Shown: positions 8,452-15,825 of the stretch, in pieces
Layout of the letters: each line of letters begins with the position of its first letter
Position numbering within the stretch: the stretch's first letter is position 1
IMG/VR virus record: IMGVR_UViG_3300036829_000136
Coordinates: 1-45,338 of that record
DNA from: a virus
Strand: one strand, 5' to 3'
DNA length: 45,338 bases
Position numbers and translations under genes: made by a program
Notes under the pieces: generated by a model
Database searches by the model: none
The model's input: only the letters and a program-made list of their open reading frames with translations
Told to the model about the DNA's origin: nothing

Positions 8452-8843
8452 TGGCCACTGTCGTCGTCCCGGTGGTGACCCCGCTCAGCGCGGGGAATCC
8501 ACTGGTCGCGATCACCGCCCGGGCCCGCCAGGCCGCCGCGGGGGACGCTGCTGGCGCCGCCGCGGTGGCCAGCGGCGGGATCGAGCTGACCGCGGGGAAC
8601 CTGACCGGCGTGGGCACCCAGAACGCGCTCACGGTGGCCGGGATCGCGGCGGTGCTGTCGGCGCTGAACACCTACTACGCCGCGCTGACCACGGCCCAGA
8701 AGGCGCAGATCGGCCGGATCGAGGTCCAGGTGACCCCGGCCGGGCTGCGCTGCCAGGTGCGGCAGGCCGACGCGGCGTCGTTCACCACGACCCTGGCCAC
8801 GGCCCTGAACAACACCTCCAATTTCGGGCCGGTGGGAACGTGA
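8451..8843 (+). CDS. Small structural protein after capsid gene
   Basis: A 130-residue protein; ATG 8451 overlaps the capsid stop (TGATG). A longer in-frame reading from 8346 lies inside the capsid gene and is rejected. It is rich in Ala, Thr and Val (VTPLSAGNPLVAITARARQAA; ALTTAQKAQIGRIEVQVTPAG). No family recognised. Its place suggests a head decoration or head-completion protein. Confidence 0.65.
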   Translation: MATVVVPVVTPLSAGNPLVAITARARQAAAGDAAGAAAVASGGIELTAGNLTGVGTQNALTVAGIAAVLSALNTYYAALTTAQKAQIGRIEVQVTPAGLRCQVRQADAASFTTTLATALNNTSNFGPVGT

Positions 8844-9118
8844 CGCAGCGGGTCATCTTCGCCGAGGGCTGCCGGGAGATCGACAGTCCTGTCACCGGCC
8901 GCCGCTACTACGCCCGCGGCGGCGGGGGCGGCTACGCACAGGGCGGCTCGTTCGACATGGGCGAGACGGACGCGAAGCTGGCCGTGCGGATGGGCGGTGC
9001 CATCGCGAGCTTGGCCGGGGGTACCCGGCGGGCGCTCGGCTGGCGCTGCCCCAAGTGCAGCTTCGGGTCGTTCCTGAAGCGATGCGGCCGGTGCGGCGGG
9101 GAGTGTGAGCGCGAGTGA
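8840..9118 (+). CDS. Small zinc-ribbon protein in head operon
   Basis: A 92-residue protein, GTG 8840 overlapping the previous stop. The middle is glycine-rich (RRYYARGGGGGYAQGG) and the C-terminus has a four-Cys ribbon CPKCSFGSFLKRCGRCGGEC. No family recognised. It probably binds one zinc. The role is unknown; a structural or assembly factor is inferred only from context. Confidence 0.6.
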   Translation: MTQRVIFAEGCREIDSPVTGRRYYARGGGGGYAQGGSFDMGETDAKLAVRMGGAIASLAGGTRRALGWRCPKCSFGSFLKRCGRCGGECERE

Positions 9119-9327
9119 TCGCCGTCGTGTTCCCGGCCGCCGCCGCCCCGTATCCCAGCGACGGGCCGCGAGAGGAAGGCGTCGCGGTCCCGGCCGCGCT
9201 GCCTCCCGTGATTGAGCCGGACCGGTCGTGCACGGAGACCACGAAGGCCGGTGAGCCGTGCAAGGGCACGCCGGGTGACGACGGCCGCTGCGCCGCCCAC
9301 AAGGAGAAGCCAAGCGGCGGTGAGTGA
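9115..9327 (+). CDS. Small Cys/His protein with CxxTTKAGxPC motif
   Basis: A 70-residue protein, GTG 9115 overlapping the previous stop. After a proline/alanine-rich N-terminus it carries CTETTKAGEPCKG ... DGRCAAHKEK, a compact C-C-C-H site. The same layout (C-T-x-x-x-x-x-G-x-P-C, later C-x-x-H) begins the terminase small subunit at 44051. It may be a duplicated zinc module that binds DNA or the terminase. Function unknown. Confidence 0.6.
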   Translation: MIAVVFPAAAAPYPSDGPREEGVAVPAALPPVIEPDRSCTETTKAGEPCKGTPGDDGRCAAHKEKPSGGE

Positions 9328-10271
9328 TGACGATCCCCACTCTCGTCCCGCCCACTGCCGCCGAGCTGTCCCAGCCGTATCTGACGGCCGCGATGTTCCG
9401 GGCCTACCCGACGTGGCTGGATACGGACAACCTGATCCCGGGTGGTGCCGGGGCGCTGCAGGACGACGTCCTCACTGATGCCCTGCTGGCCGCCACGGAC
9501 TGGTGCATCGGCGAGGTCGAGAACATGCCGCTGCACGGCCACTTCGTGCAGGGCGAGAACACCCGGTCCCGCGCCAAGGCCAGCGGCCGGATTTACATCC
9601 GGCCGGAGCACATCCCGCTGCGGGCCATCACCGCCTTGTCGTGGGGCTCGGACCCGTCGTACATGAGCGCGGTCACGCTGCCGGACGCCACGATGTGGAT
9701 CGAGGACGGCCGCAGGGTCTCATTCATGCCCGGGGGCGGGATCACCCAGTTCAGTGGCCCGGCGCTGCAGTTCGGGCCCACTGCCCGGCCGCCCGGCCAG
9801 GTCTTCATCACCTGGTCGTATGTGGCCGGGTACCCGTCGAGCTACCTGACCTCGGGCGTGGCCCAGTCGGTCATGTCGGTGACCGTGGCCGACCCGACGG
9901 GGATCCTGCCCGGCGACGTGCTGCGGATCTACGATCCGGGCCAGTCCGAGGCGCTGACCGTGGCCAGCACCTACGCCCCGGCCACACCCACCGTCCCGCC
10001 GGCGGCGACCGCGATCCCCCTGGCCGCGGCCACCCAGTACGCGCACGCGGCCACCACCGGCATCACTGGGATGCCCCGCCGCATCCTCCAGGCCGTCATC
10101 GCCTACGGGGTGGCCCTGCTGATGCGCGAGGACGTCTCGGCCGAGGAGCCCGAGTCTGCGTTCGGCCCGGCCGCGCGCACCACCTCGACCGACCGCGGCG
10201 GCCAGGCGGCCGGCCTCGTCAACGACGCCCGCGGCTGGCTGAGGCCCTACGCCCCGACGAGGCGGCCATGA
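9327..10271 (+). CDS. Head-tail connector (adaptor) protein with inserted beta domain
   Basis: A 314-residue protein. ATG 9327 follows a possible GTG at 9324; both overlap the previous stop. Residues 1-70 (YLTAAMFRAYPTWLD ... LLAATDWCIGEVENMPL) and the C-terminal helix (GMPRRILQAVIAYGVALLMRED) look like gp6-type connectors that sit under the portal. In between, residues about 180-243 form a beta insert (SVMSVTVADPTGILPGDVLR ... QYAHAATTG) that resembles one in the tail tube protein. The family call rests on position and the helical ends. Confidence 0.65.
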   Translation: MTIPTLVPPTAAELSQPYLTAAMFRAYPTWLDTDNLIPGGAGALQDDVLTDALLAATDWCIGEVENMPLHGHFVQGENTRSRAKASGRIYIRPEHIPLRAITALSWGSDPSYMSAVTLPDATMWIEDGRRVSFMPGGGITQFSGPALQFGPTARPPGQVFITWSYVAGYPSSYLTSGVAQSVMSVTVADPTGILPGDVLRIYDPGQSEALTVASTYAPATPTVPPAATAIPLAAATQYAHAATTGITGMPRRILQAVIAYGVALLMREDVSAEEPESAFGPAARTTSTDRGGQAAGLVNDARGWLRPYAPTRRP

Positions 10272-10846
10272 CCACCGCCGGGGACCGGCGGCTGGTCCGG
10301 CAGGCCGTCGCCGCCTACTTCGGCGGCCAGCTGCAGACGGCGGACGCCGGGATCTACTACCAGGGCGGCCCGCTGGCCGCGGCCGGGCTGGGCACGGCGT
10401 ACCCGTACAAGATCAAGAAGGGCGCGCCGGACGGCTACTACACGCAGGGCGCGCCGGACGGCCAGGGCTGGGGCGCGGTCCTGACCGTGAGCCTGGCCGA
10501 GCAGCGGATCACCCGGCAGGCCCTCGGCGGGAAGACATCGGGCTGGCGTACCCGCCGGTACACGACCGCGTGCGCGCTGGACGTCATCAGCTACCTGCCG
10601 CATCTGGAGACGGCCGAGGCCAACGTCGACGACCTCGTGGACGCCTTCATCGGCCTGATCTACGCGGACCGGACGCTGGGCACTACCAGCTCGGCCTACC
10701 CGACCGGGCGGCTGATCACCCAGGCCGGTGAGGCCCCGGCGGGGATCGCCGTGTCGGCGGCCGACTGGTCGGTGGAAGCCGACCGGGGCCGCGGTGAGGG
10801 CGGCCTGACCATCACGTTCGACTGCGACACCTTCGTAATGGCCTGA
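10268..10846 (+). CDS. Tail terminator / neck-like protein
   Basis: A 192-residue protein; ATG 10268 overlaps the connector stop (ATGA-type). Features: a Tyr/Gly-rich N-terminal half with two similar GAPDGYYTQGAPDGQGWG stretches, and a C-terminal half typical of tail terminator or completion proteins (TTACALDVISYLPHLETAEANVDDLVDAFIG, here quoted as CALDVISYLPHLE and VDDLVDAFIGLI). It lies between the connector and the tail tube, where the neck and terminator genes normally lie. The exact family is uncertain. Confidence 0.6.
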   Translation: MTTAGDRRLVRQAVAAYFGGQLQTADAGIYYQGGPLAAAGLGTAYPYKIKKGAPDGYYTQGAPDGQGWGAVLTVSLAEQRITRQALGGKTSGWRTRRYTTACALDVISYLPHLETAEANVDDLVDAFIGLIYADRTLGTTSSAYPTGRLITQAGEAPAGIAVSAADWSVEADRGRGEGGLTITFDCDTFVMA

Positions 10847-10855
10847 GGAGGCACC

Positions 10856-11104
10856 GTGCAGTACAGGTACACCGGCCCCGGGCCAGACGTGGAGCCCAGC
10901 TCCGGGACGCTGATCCACCCGGGCGACGTCTGGGAGTTCCCGGAGGAGCCCGCGTTCGGCCGCTGGGAAGCGCCCGGCGAGACCGAAGGCTCTGAGACGC
11001 CTTCTGAGGCCACGGAGAGCACCCCACCCCTCCAGCCACCCGCAGACGGGGCCGGGAACGCCGCCACCGCCACCCCGGACGCGTCCAGCACGAAGGAAGA
11101 CTGA
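10856..11104 (+). CDS. Small acidic protein before tail tube gene
   Basis: An 82-residue protein, GTG 10856 preceded by GAGGAGG at 10845-10851. The N-terminal half has MQYRYTGPGPDVEP and IHPGDVWEFPEEP; the second half is Ser/Thr/Pro/Glu-rich and probably disordered. Similar short proteins precede tail tube genes in other actinophages. Function unknown. Confidence 0.6.
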   Translation: MQYRYTGPGPDVEPSSGTLIHPGDVWEFPEEPAFGRWEAPGETEGSETPSEATESTPPLQPPADGAGNAATATPDASSTKED

Positions 11105-11107
11105 CCC

Positions 11108-12391
11108 ATGGCACCGCCGACCACGATCTTCCCGACACAAGAGCGGGAGGTCTACATCGTCAAGGAGGCCGTGCCCGGCACGGTGCCCGCCAGCACCAGC
11201 TGGTCGCCGTTCCCGGTCACGAGCATCAAGCCGTCCGACAAGCCGATGATGCTGTACGACGAGTCGTTCCAGGGGTCGATGGGTGACAGCTACGGCGCCT
11301 ACCAGGGCCCGCTGATCGCCTCGATCGACATCGGCGGCAACTTCTACGGCGACGTGTTCGGGCACCTGCCGCTGAACCTGCTCGGCGACTACACCGTCTC
11401 CGGCACCGCGGCCAGCCCGGCCGCTGTCACGAACGCCCCCATCGCCCTGGGAGCCACGACCCTGGCCGTCGCCTCCGGCGGGGCCAGCTTCACCACCGGC
11501 ATGTACCTGTGGCTGGAGGACGCGGGCACCCCGGCCGCCAATGAGGTCGTCATGGTCACCGCCACCGGCTCAGCCACCTCGATCCCGGTCACGGCGACCC
11601 GGTTCGCGCACCTGACCGCCACCCCGTTCACGAACACCACCGCCCCGTACACGCACGTGTTCGCCCTGCTCAACGGGCTGACCGGGGCGGCCAACGGGGC
11701 AGCACAAGGGCCGACGCACGCCCTCATCGACCGGACCGGCATCCCCGCCACCGGGCTGGCCGCCGAATACTCCTACGTGTGCTTCTCCGATCTGGTCATC
11801 ACCGCCAGCGCCGAGAAGCTGCTCACCTGGACGGCGAAGGCCACCTGCCAGGTCCGGCAGATCCCCGGCTCCGCGATCGGCACCGTCAACGTGTCCAGCG
11901 TCCAGACCTACCCGGCGTGGCGGTCGGTGTTCGGCGTCGGCGGCCCAGCCAGCGGCGGCACCCAGATCAAGGACTACGCCGAATACGCGCTCACGATGTC
12001 CCGCGCGGTCAAGGCCTACAACACGCTGCAGGGCAGCCAGAGCCCGTATGTGATCGCCCGGGGCAAGCAGTCCAACGCGAGCAAGCTCACGATCGCCCCG
12101 GCGATCGACGAGTCGGCGCTGACCGCCCTGCTGGCCAACACCCAGCCGCAGCACCAGCTGGTCTCCACCAACGGCCTGTCGGCCGGCTCCCTGGTCAGCT
12201 TGCAGGCCGACTCGCTGCTGAACGCCTACGAGACCGCCGACATCAACGACGGCAGTGAGCTGTTCGGCTACGACATCGCGGCCAAGCTGCAGCACACGGC
12301 GGCCAGCTCGGGCGGGATCACCATGACCGGCGCGTCCGGCGGCAAGGGCGCGGTGAAGCTCACGCTGATCAACGCCGTGCCGAGCTACTGA
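11108..12391 (+). CDS. Major tail (tube) protein
   Basis: A 427-residue protein, ATG 11108, just upstream of the tail assembly chaperone pair, which is the usual place. It begins with a tube-protein-like segment (EREVYIVKEAVPGTVPAS, SFQGSMGDSYGAYQGPL, IASIDIGGNFYGDVFGHLP) and ends with a strand-rich region (GGITMTGASGGKGAVKLTLI). Residues about 108-172 hold a beta insert (ALGATTLAVASGGASFTTG ... RFAHLTATPFTNT). Tube proteins polymerise around the tape measure protein. The function is inferred from order and general features. Confidence 0.78.
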   Translation: MAPPTTIFPTQEREVYIVKEAVPGTVPASTSWSPFPVTSIKPSDKPMMLYDESFQGSMGDSYGAYQGPLIASIDIGGNFYGDVFGHLPLNLLGDYTVSGTAASPAAVTNAPIALGATTLAVASGGASFTTGMYLWLEDAGTPAANEVVMVTATGSATSIPVTATRFAHLTATPFTNTTAPYTHVFALLNGLTGAANGAAQGPTHALIDRTGIPATGLAAEYSYVCFSDLVITASAEKLLTWTAKATCQVRQIPGSAIGTVNVSSVQTYPAWRSVFGVGGPASGGTQIKDYAEYALTMSRAVKAYNTLQGSQSPYVIARGKQSNASKLTIAPAIDESALTALLANTQPQHQLVSTNGLSAGSLVSLQADSLLNAYETADINDGSELFGYDIAAKLQHTAASSGGITMTGASGGKGAVKLTLINAVPSY

Positions 12392-12400
12392 GGAGTAACG

Positions 12401-12832
12401 ATGCGGACCACGTTCACCTCCGGTGCCTGGGTGGAGCACGTCCCCATCCAGGAGCTGAAGGGCAAGCACAAGCGGGCCCTGGAGCGGGCCGGGAAGCCGC
12501 AGGCGGTGTTCCGGGACGGCGAGCTGGACAAGGAAGCCACCGTGTCCGGGATGGACATCACCGCCTGGATGGCGGCCAAGCGGGACGCGGTCTGGGCGAT
12601 CGTCGTCGAGGGCTGGTCCTACGACCTGCCGGTGCCTGAGCTCGGCGACGACGGCCAGGTGGCCGGCCTGGACTCGTTCGGGGAGCTGCCGCTGGACGAC
12701 TTCGGGGAGCTGGAAGCGCTGATGGTCCCGTTCGCGGAGAAGCTGACCCGGTCGCCGGACCCAAAAGGGGTGACTACCTCAAGCTCAAATGGCTCGTCCA
12801 GGGCAAAAGCGGCAGCCTCCCAGACGGGCTGA
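12401..12832 (+). CDS. Tail assembly chaperone, short form (G-like)
   Basis: A 143-residue protein, ATG 12401 with GAGGAG at 12389-12394. It begins MRTTFTSGAWVEHVPIQELK and includes a helical, acidic C-terminal half (LPLDDFGELEALMVPFAEK). It follows the tail tube gene and precedes the tape measure region, as gene G does in lambda. The last 22 codons after the slip site are probably read only when the ribosome stays in frame (DPKGVTTSSSNGSSR). A shifted product is given separately. Confidence 0.82.
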   Translation: MRTTFTSGAWVEHVPIQELKGKHKRALERAGKPQAVFRDGELDKEATVSGMDITAWMAAKRDAVWAIVVEGWSYDLPVPELGDDGQVAGLDSFGELPLDDFGELEALMVPFAEKLTRSPDPKGVTTSSSNGSSRAKAAASQTG

Positions 12833-12990
12833 GCGCGCAGGCGTACGAGGACATCGTCCACATCATCCACTTCGGGGTCACCCCGGGAGGTGACGGCGGC
12901 CGGGAAGGACTGCCGGTCGAGGTCTACACCTGGCTGCTGCCCGTGCAGCAGGCCATCTGGCAGGCACAGAAGGAGGCGAGCAAGCAATGA
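12401..12990 (+). CDS. Tail assembly chaperone, frameshifted long form (GT-like)
   Basis: The long form is made by a -1 slip at 12760-12766. After DPK the chain continues RGDYLKLKWLVQGKSG, then LSAQAYEDIVHIIHFGV and LPVEVYTWLLPVQQAIWQAQ, ending at 12990, for a total of about 196 residues. The T-like domain has no start codon or ribosome site of its own, which supports synthesis as a fusion. Its stop overlaps the next gene (ATGA at 12987). In lambda the ratio of G to GT sets correct tail assembly around the tape measure protein. Confidence 0.85.
12760..12766 (+). promoter_or_regulatory. Programmed -1 ribosomal frameshift site CCCAAAA
   Basis: The heptamer C-CCA-AAA lies in the correct zero frame (codons CCA at 12761 and AAA at 12764), so both tRNAs can re-pair after slipping back one base (CCC-AAA). 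It is followed by GGGG. The -1 frame is then open from 12766 to the stop at 12988-12990. This matches the conserved G-GT frameshift of tailed phages. Confidence 0.85.
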
Positions 12991-13433
12991 CACCAGCGGA
13001 GCTGCCCGCCTACCTCGCGCGGATGCGGGCCAGGGCCGAACGGGACGCCCCGGTGGCCGCGGCCAACGCCATGGCCCAGACCTACCAGGGTGACGTCGTC
13101 CGCTCGATGCACGGCGGCGGGCCGTCCGCACCTGGGACGCCGCCCGCCCGCCGGTCCGGCACCCTGGCCCGGTCGGTGCGCCCCGAGCCCGCCGTCCCGG
13201 CCGGAGCCGGGCGGGCCACATCCTCGGTCGCCCCGCACACCGTCTACGCCCGCATCCAGCAGACCGGCGGGGACATCCACGTCGTCCGCGCGAAGGTGCT
13301 GACGGACGGGAAGCGGTTCTTCGGCAAGCACGTCCACCTGCCCGCGCGGCCCTACATGGTGATGACGCCGGCCACCCGGACCCACTGCCACGACGCGGCC
13401 GTCCGCGCGGTCAGGTCGGTGCTCAATGGCTGA
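12987..13433 (+). CDS. Phage virion morphogenesis / tail completion-like protein
   Basis: A 148-residue protein, ATG 12987, overlapping the chaperone stop, with AAGGAGG at 12969-12975. It is basic and has TVYARIQQTGG followed by KRFFGKHVHLPARPYMVMT, like the (I/R)-x-Q-x-GG ... PARPF/Y signature of Mu gpG / P2 gpS tail-completion proteins. These usually lie upstream of the tube gene. Here it sits between the chaperone and the tape measure gene. It may cap the tail or act at its distal end. Confidence 0.6.
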   Translation: MTPAELPAYLARMRARAERDAPVAAANAMAQTYQGDVVRSMHGGGPSAPGTPPARRSGTLARSVRPEPAVPAGAGRATSSVAPHTVYARIQQTGGDIHVVRAKVLTDGKRFFGKHVHLPARPYMVMTPATRTHCHDAAVRAVRSVLNG

Positions 13434-15825
13434 CGAACTTCCCGAGGTCGAACAGCGGTTCGTCGCCGACATGGACGAATACCTCGGCGAGCTGGAAGCC
13501 GGGGTCGAAGAGGCCCGGGCGTTCGCCGACGCCAACCTGGAAGCCTCGGCCGCCACGGACAGCCTGCGCGACCATGCCGCTGAGGCCGCCGTCGCCCTGG
13601 ACGAGGAGCGGGACAAGGCCCTGGAAGCCGCCGCCGCCGCCGGGATCTACGCCGACAAGCTCGGGAACCTCCACGAGGCCAACGGCCGGTTCCTGTCCGG
13701 GGCCAAGGCCGCTGAACTGGGCATCGACAAGTTCAAAGACGATCTGCGGGACGCGAAGAACGGCGTCGAGGACCTGGATGGCGAGACCAGGTCGTTCGCG
13801 TCCCGGCTCACCAGCACGTTCGGCAGCGGCGGCCTGATCGGCAAGCTGATGGGCGGCGCCGGGGACGCGGCCGGGAAGATCCCCATCCTGGGCAGCGTGG
13901 CCGATATGGGCCCCGCCCTGATCGCTGTCATCCCGGCGATCTTCGCGGCCCTGGCCGAGGTGACCGGTCTCGTGTCGGGGCTGGCCGCTGCCGGTGCCGG
14001 GGCGGGCGCGTTCGCGCTGCTGGCCATCCCGGCATTCGAGAACGTGAAGAACGCGCTCGGCGACACCCACGCCCAGCTGATGAAGCTGCCCCCGGACGAG
14101 CGGGCCGCGGTGGAAAGCATCCGCAGCCTGGAATCCGAGTGGAAGTCGATGTCCAAGGCCTTCGAGCCGGACGCCTTCAAGGTGTTCAACTCGGGGCTGA
14201 AGCTGGCCCGCGAGCTGCTGCCCGACGTGGTCCCGTTCGCCGACACCTTCGCCACCAGCCTGGACGGGCTGCTGAAGCGGGCCGACGGGTTCGCCGGCAG
14301 CAAGGGGTTCAAGGACTGGCTGGCCCAGTTCCACGCCCTGGAAGGCCCCTCGATCACCGCGATCGGCGACGGGATCGGCAAGGTCGCCGGCAGCATCGGC
14401 AAGCTGCTGACCACCATGTCCGCGAAGGACGACGTCCACGCGATCAACATCGCGTTCGATGCCCTGGCCGGGACGATCAACGCGGTCTCCTACGTGGTCA
14501 AGCACCTGATGGAGGACTGGGACGCCTACAGCTCAGCGTTCCGGACCAGCCGCCACGACATCGCCGCCTGGTCCGATGAGACCGTGCACGACCTCGGTGA
14601 GGCCCGGCACGCCGTCGCCGACTGGGCCCACAACACGGCCGCCCACTTCGACGAGGTCCGCCACGACATCGCCACCTGGGAGCACGACACCGCTTCGGCG
14701 TTCGACACCTCACGGCACGACGCGGCCAGCTGGGCCCATGACACCGCCAGCGGATTCGACGCCGCCCGGCACGCGGCCGCCACCGCCGGCCACGACATCG
14801 TGTCCAGCCTCGACGCCACCCGGAGCTGGATCGCCAGCCACTGGAAGGAGATCGCCGCCTGGCTGGTCTCCCCGATCGGCATGGCCGTCTTCGAGATCCG
14901 CACCCACACCCACCAGATCGCTGTGGCGTTCGACACCGCCCGCCATGAGGTGTCCTCGGTGCTCAGCGGGATGCGTCACGACGTCTCCTCCGATTTCGAC
15001 TCGATGCGCCACGACATCGCCGCCGCGGCCGGCTGGGTGCCGCACGAAATCGCGCAGGCGTTCACCAGCGCCCGCCACGACGGGTCCGCCCAGGCCTCCG
15101 GGCTGCGCCACGACCTGGCGTCGGACTGGGACAGCATGCGCCACGACCTGGCCTCATTCGCCGACTGGGTGCCGCACGAGATCGCCACCACGTTCGATGC
15201 CGCCCGCCACGACGCGGCGGCCGCGGCCGACGGGGCCCGCCACGACGTGGCGTCCGCCTGGGATGGGATGCGCCACGACACCGCCAGCACCATCGACGAC
15301 GTGCTGTCGTATTTCCGCAGGCTGCCGGGCCAGATCCTGTCCTACCTGGCTGGCCTGCCGGGCCGGATGGAAGCCGACGGCCGCAACATCATCATGGGCC
15401 TGATCCACGGCATGGAGTCACTCAGGGGTGCGCTGCGCAGCGTCGCGAGCAGCATGGCTCACGACGTGATTTCCTACTTCACGGACCCGCTGAAGCTCCT
15501 TTCCCCGTCGCGGGTGTTCTTCGAGCACGGCGTGAACACCGTGCAGGGCTACATCAACGGCATCAATGCCGCCACCCCGGCTCTGCGCGCCACCATGGCC
15601 CAGCTGGGCGGCCAGATCGCCACCGGCGGCATCACCGGCGCGGGCGGTGCGCACACCGCGCCCACCGTCCACGTCACCGTGCCGGTCACCCTGGGCGCCG
15701 GGACGCAGGGCTACAACGACCCCCGGTTCCTGCAGGCCGTCCAGCAGGCCGTCCAGGAGGCCACGCTGCGATACACGCAGGTCAACCCGTCCAACGGCCT
15801 TTCTCTGGCAGGGAAACTGGCATGA
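13426..15825 (+). CDS. Tape measure protein with His/Asp-rich helical repeats
   Basis: A 799-residue protein directly after the chaperone genes. It sets tail length and is ejected ahead of the DNA. Residues 1-130 are helical and charged. Residues about 155-215 are hydrophobic (IPILGSVADMGPALIAVIPA, VSGLAAAGAGAGAFALLAIP), as in tape measures that insert into membranes. Residues about 376-450 and 506-620 are repeats built on RHD (see repeat entries). The C-terminus (DPLKLLSPSRVFFEHGVNTV, YINGINAATPALRATMAQLG) is the conserved tape-measure end. It is short for a siphovirus tape measure, so a short tail of roughly 120 nm is expected if 1.5 angstrom per residue holds. Confidence 0.9.
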   Translation: MADELPEVEQRFVADMDEYLGELEAGVEEARAFADANLEASAATDSLRDHAAEAAVALDEERDKALEAAAAAGIYADKLGNLHEANGRFLSGAKAAELGIDKFKDDLRDAKNGVEDLDGETRSFASRLTSTFGSGGLIGKLMGGAGDAAGKIPILGSVADMGPALIAVIPAIFAALAEVTGLVSGLAAAGAGAGAFALLAIPAFENVKNALGDTHAQLMKLPPDERAAVESIRSLESEWKSMSKAFEPDAFKVFNSGLKLARELLPDVVPFADTFATSLDGLLKRADGFAGSKGFKDWLAQFHALEGPSITAIGDGIGKVAGSIGKLLTTMSAKDDVHAINIAFDALAGTINAVSYVVKHLMEDWDAYSSAFRTSRHDIAAWSDETVHDLGEARHAVADWAHNTAAHFDEVRHDIATWEHDTASAFDTSRHDAASWAHDTASGFDAARHAAATAGHDIVSSLDATRSWIASHWKEIAAWLVSPIGMAVFEIRTHTHQIAVAFDTARHEVSSVLSGMRHDVSSDFDSMRHDIAAAAGWVPHEIAQAFTSARHDGSAQASGLRHDLASDWDSMRHDLASFADWVPHEIATTFDAARHDAAAAADGARHDVASAWDGMRHDTASTIDDVLSYFRRLPGQILSYLAGLPGRMEADGRNIIMGLIHGMESLRGALRSVASSMAHDVISYFTDPLKLLSPSRVFFEHGVNTVQGYINGINAATPALRATMAQLGGQIATGGITGAGGAHTAPTVHVTVPVTLGAGTQGYNDPRFLQAVQQAVQEATLRYTQVNPSNGLSLAGKLA
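14551..14778 (+). repeat. 18-residue (54-nt) RHD repeats in tape measure gene, block 1
   Basis: Within residues about 376-450 the Arg-His pair recurs every 18 residues (five times), with an extra His 7 residues before the next pair (steps of 7 and 11). Typical units are FDTSRHDAASWAHDTASG and FDEVRHDIATWEHDTASA. Eighteen residues are five turns of an alpha helix, so the His/Asp residues line one face. Confidence 0.85.
14941..15289 (+). repeat. 11-residue (33-nt) RHD repeats in tape measure gene, block 2
   Basis: From residue about 506 to 620 an (R/P)-H-(D/E) triplet occurs exactly every 11 residues for eleven units, e.g. RHDVSSDFDSM, RHDIAAAAGWV, PHEIAQAFTSA. Four units form a higher repeat of 44 residues (132 nt): the unit ending WVPHE recurs at 15001 and 15133. 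Eleven residues are three helical turns, again placing His/Asp on one stripe. Confidence 0.88.

Noticed and set aside
14551-15289. CRISPR-like array
   Set aside because: The regular repeats are in-frame protein repeats of the tape measure gene, with no conserved DNA repeat and unique spacers.
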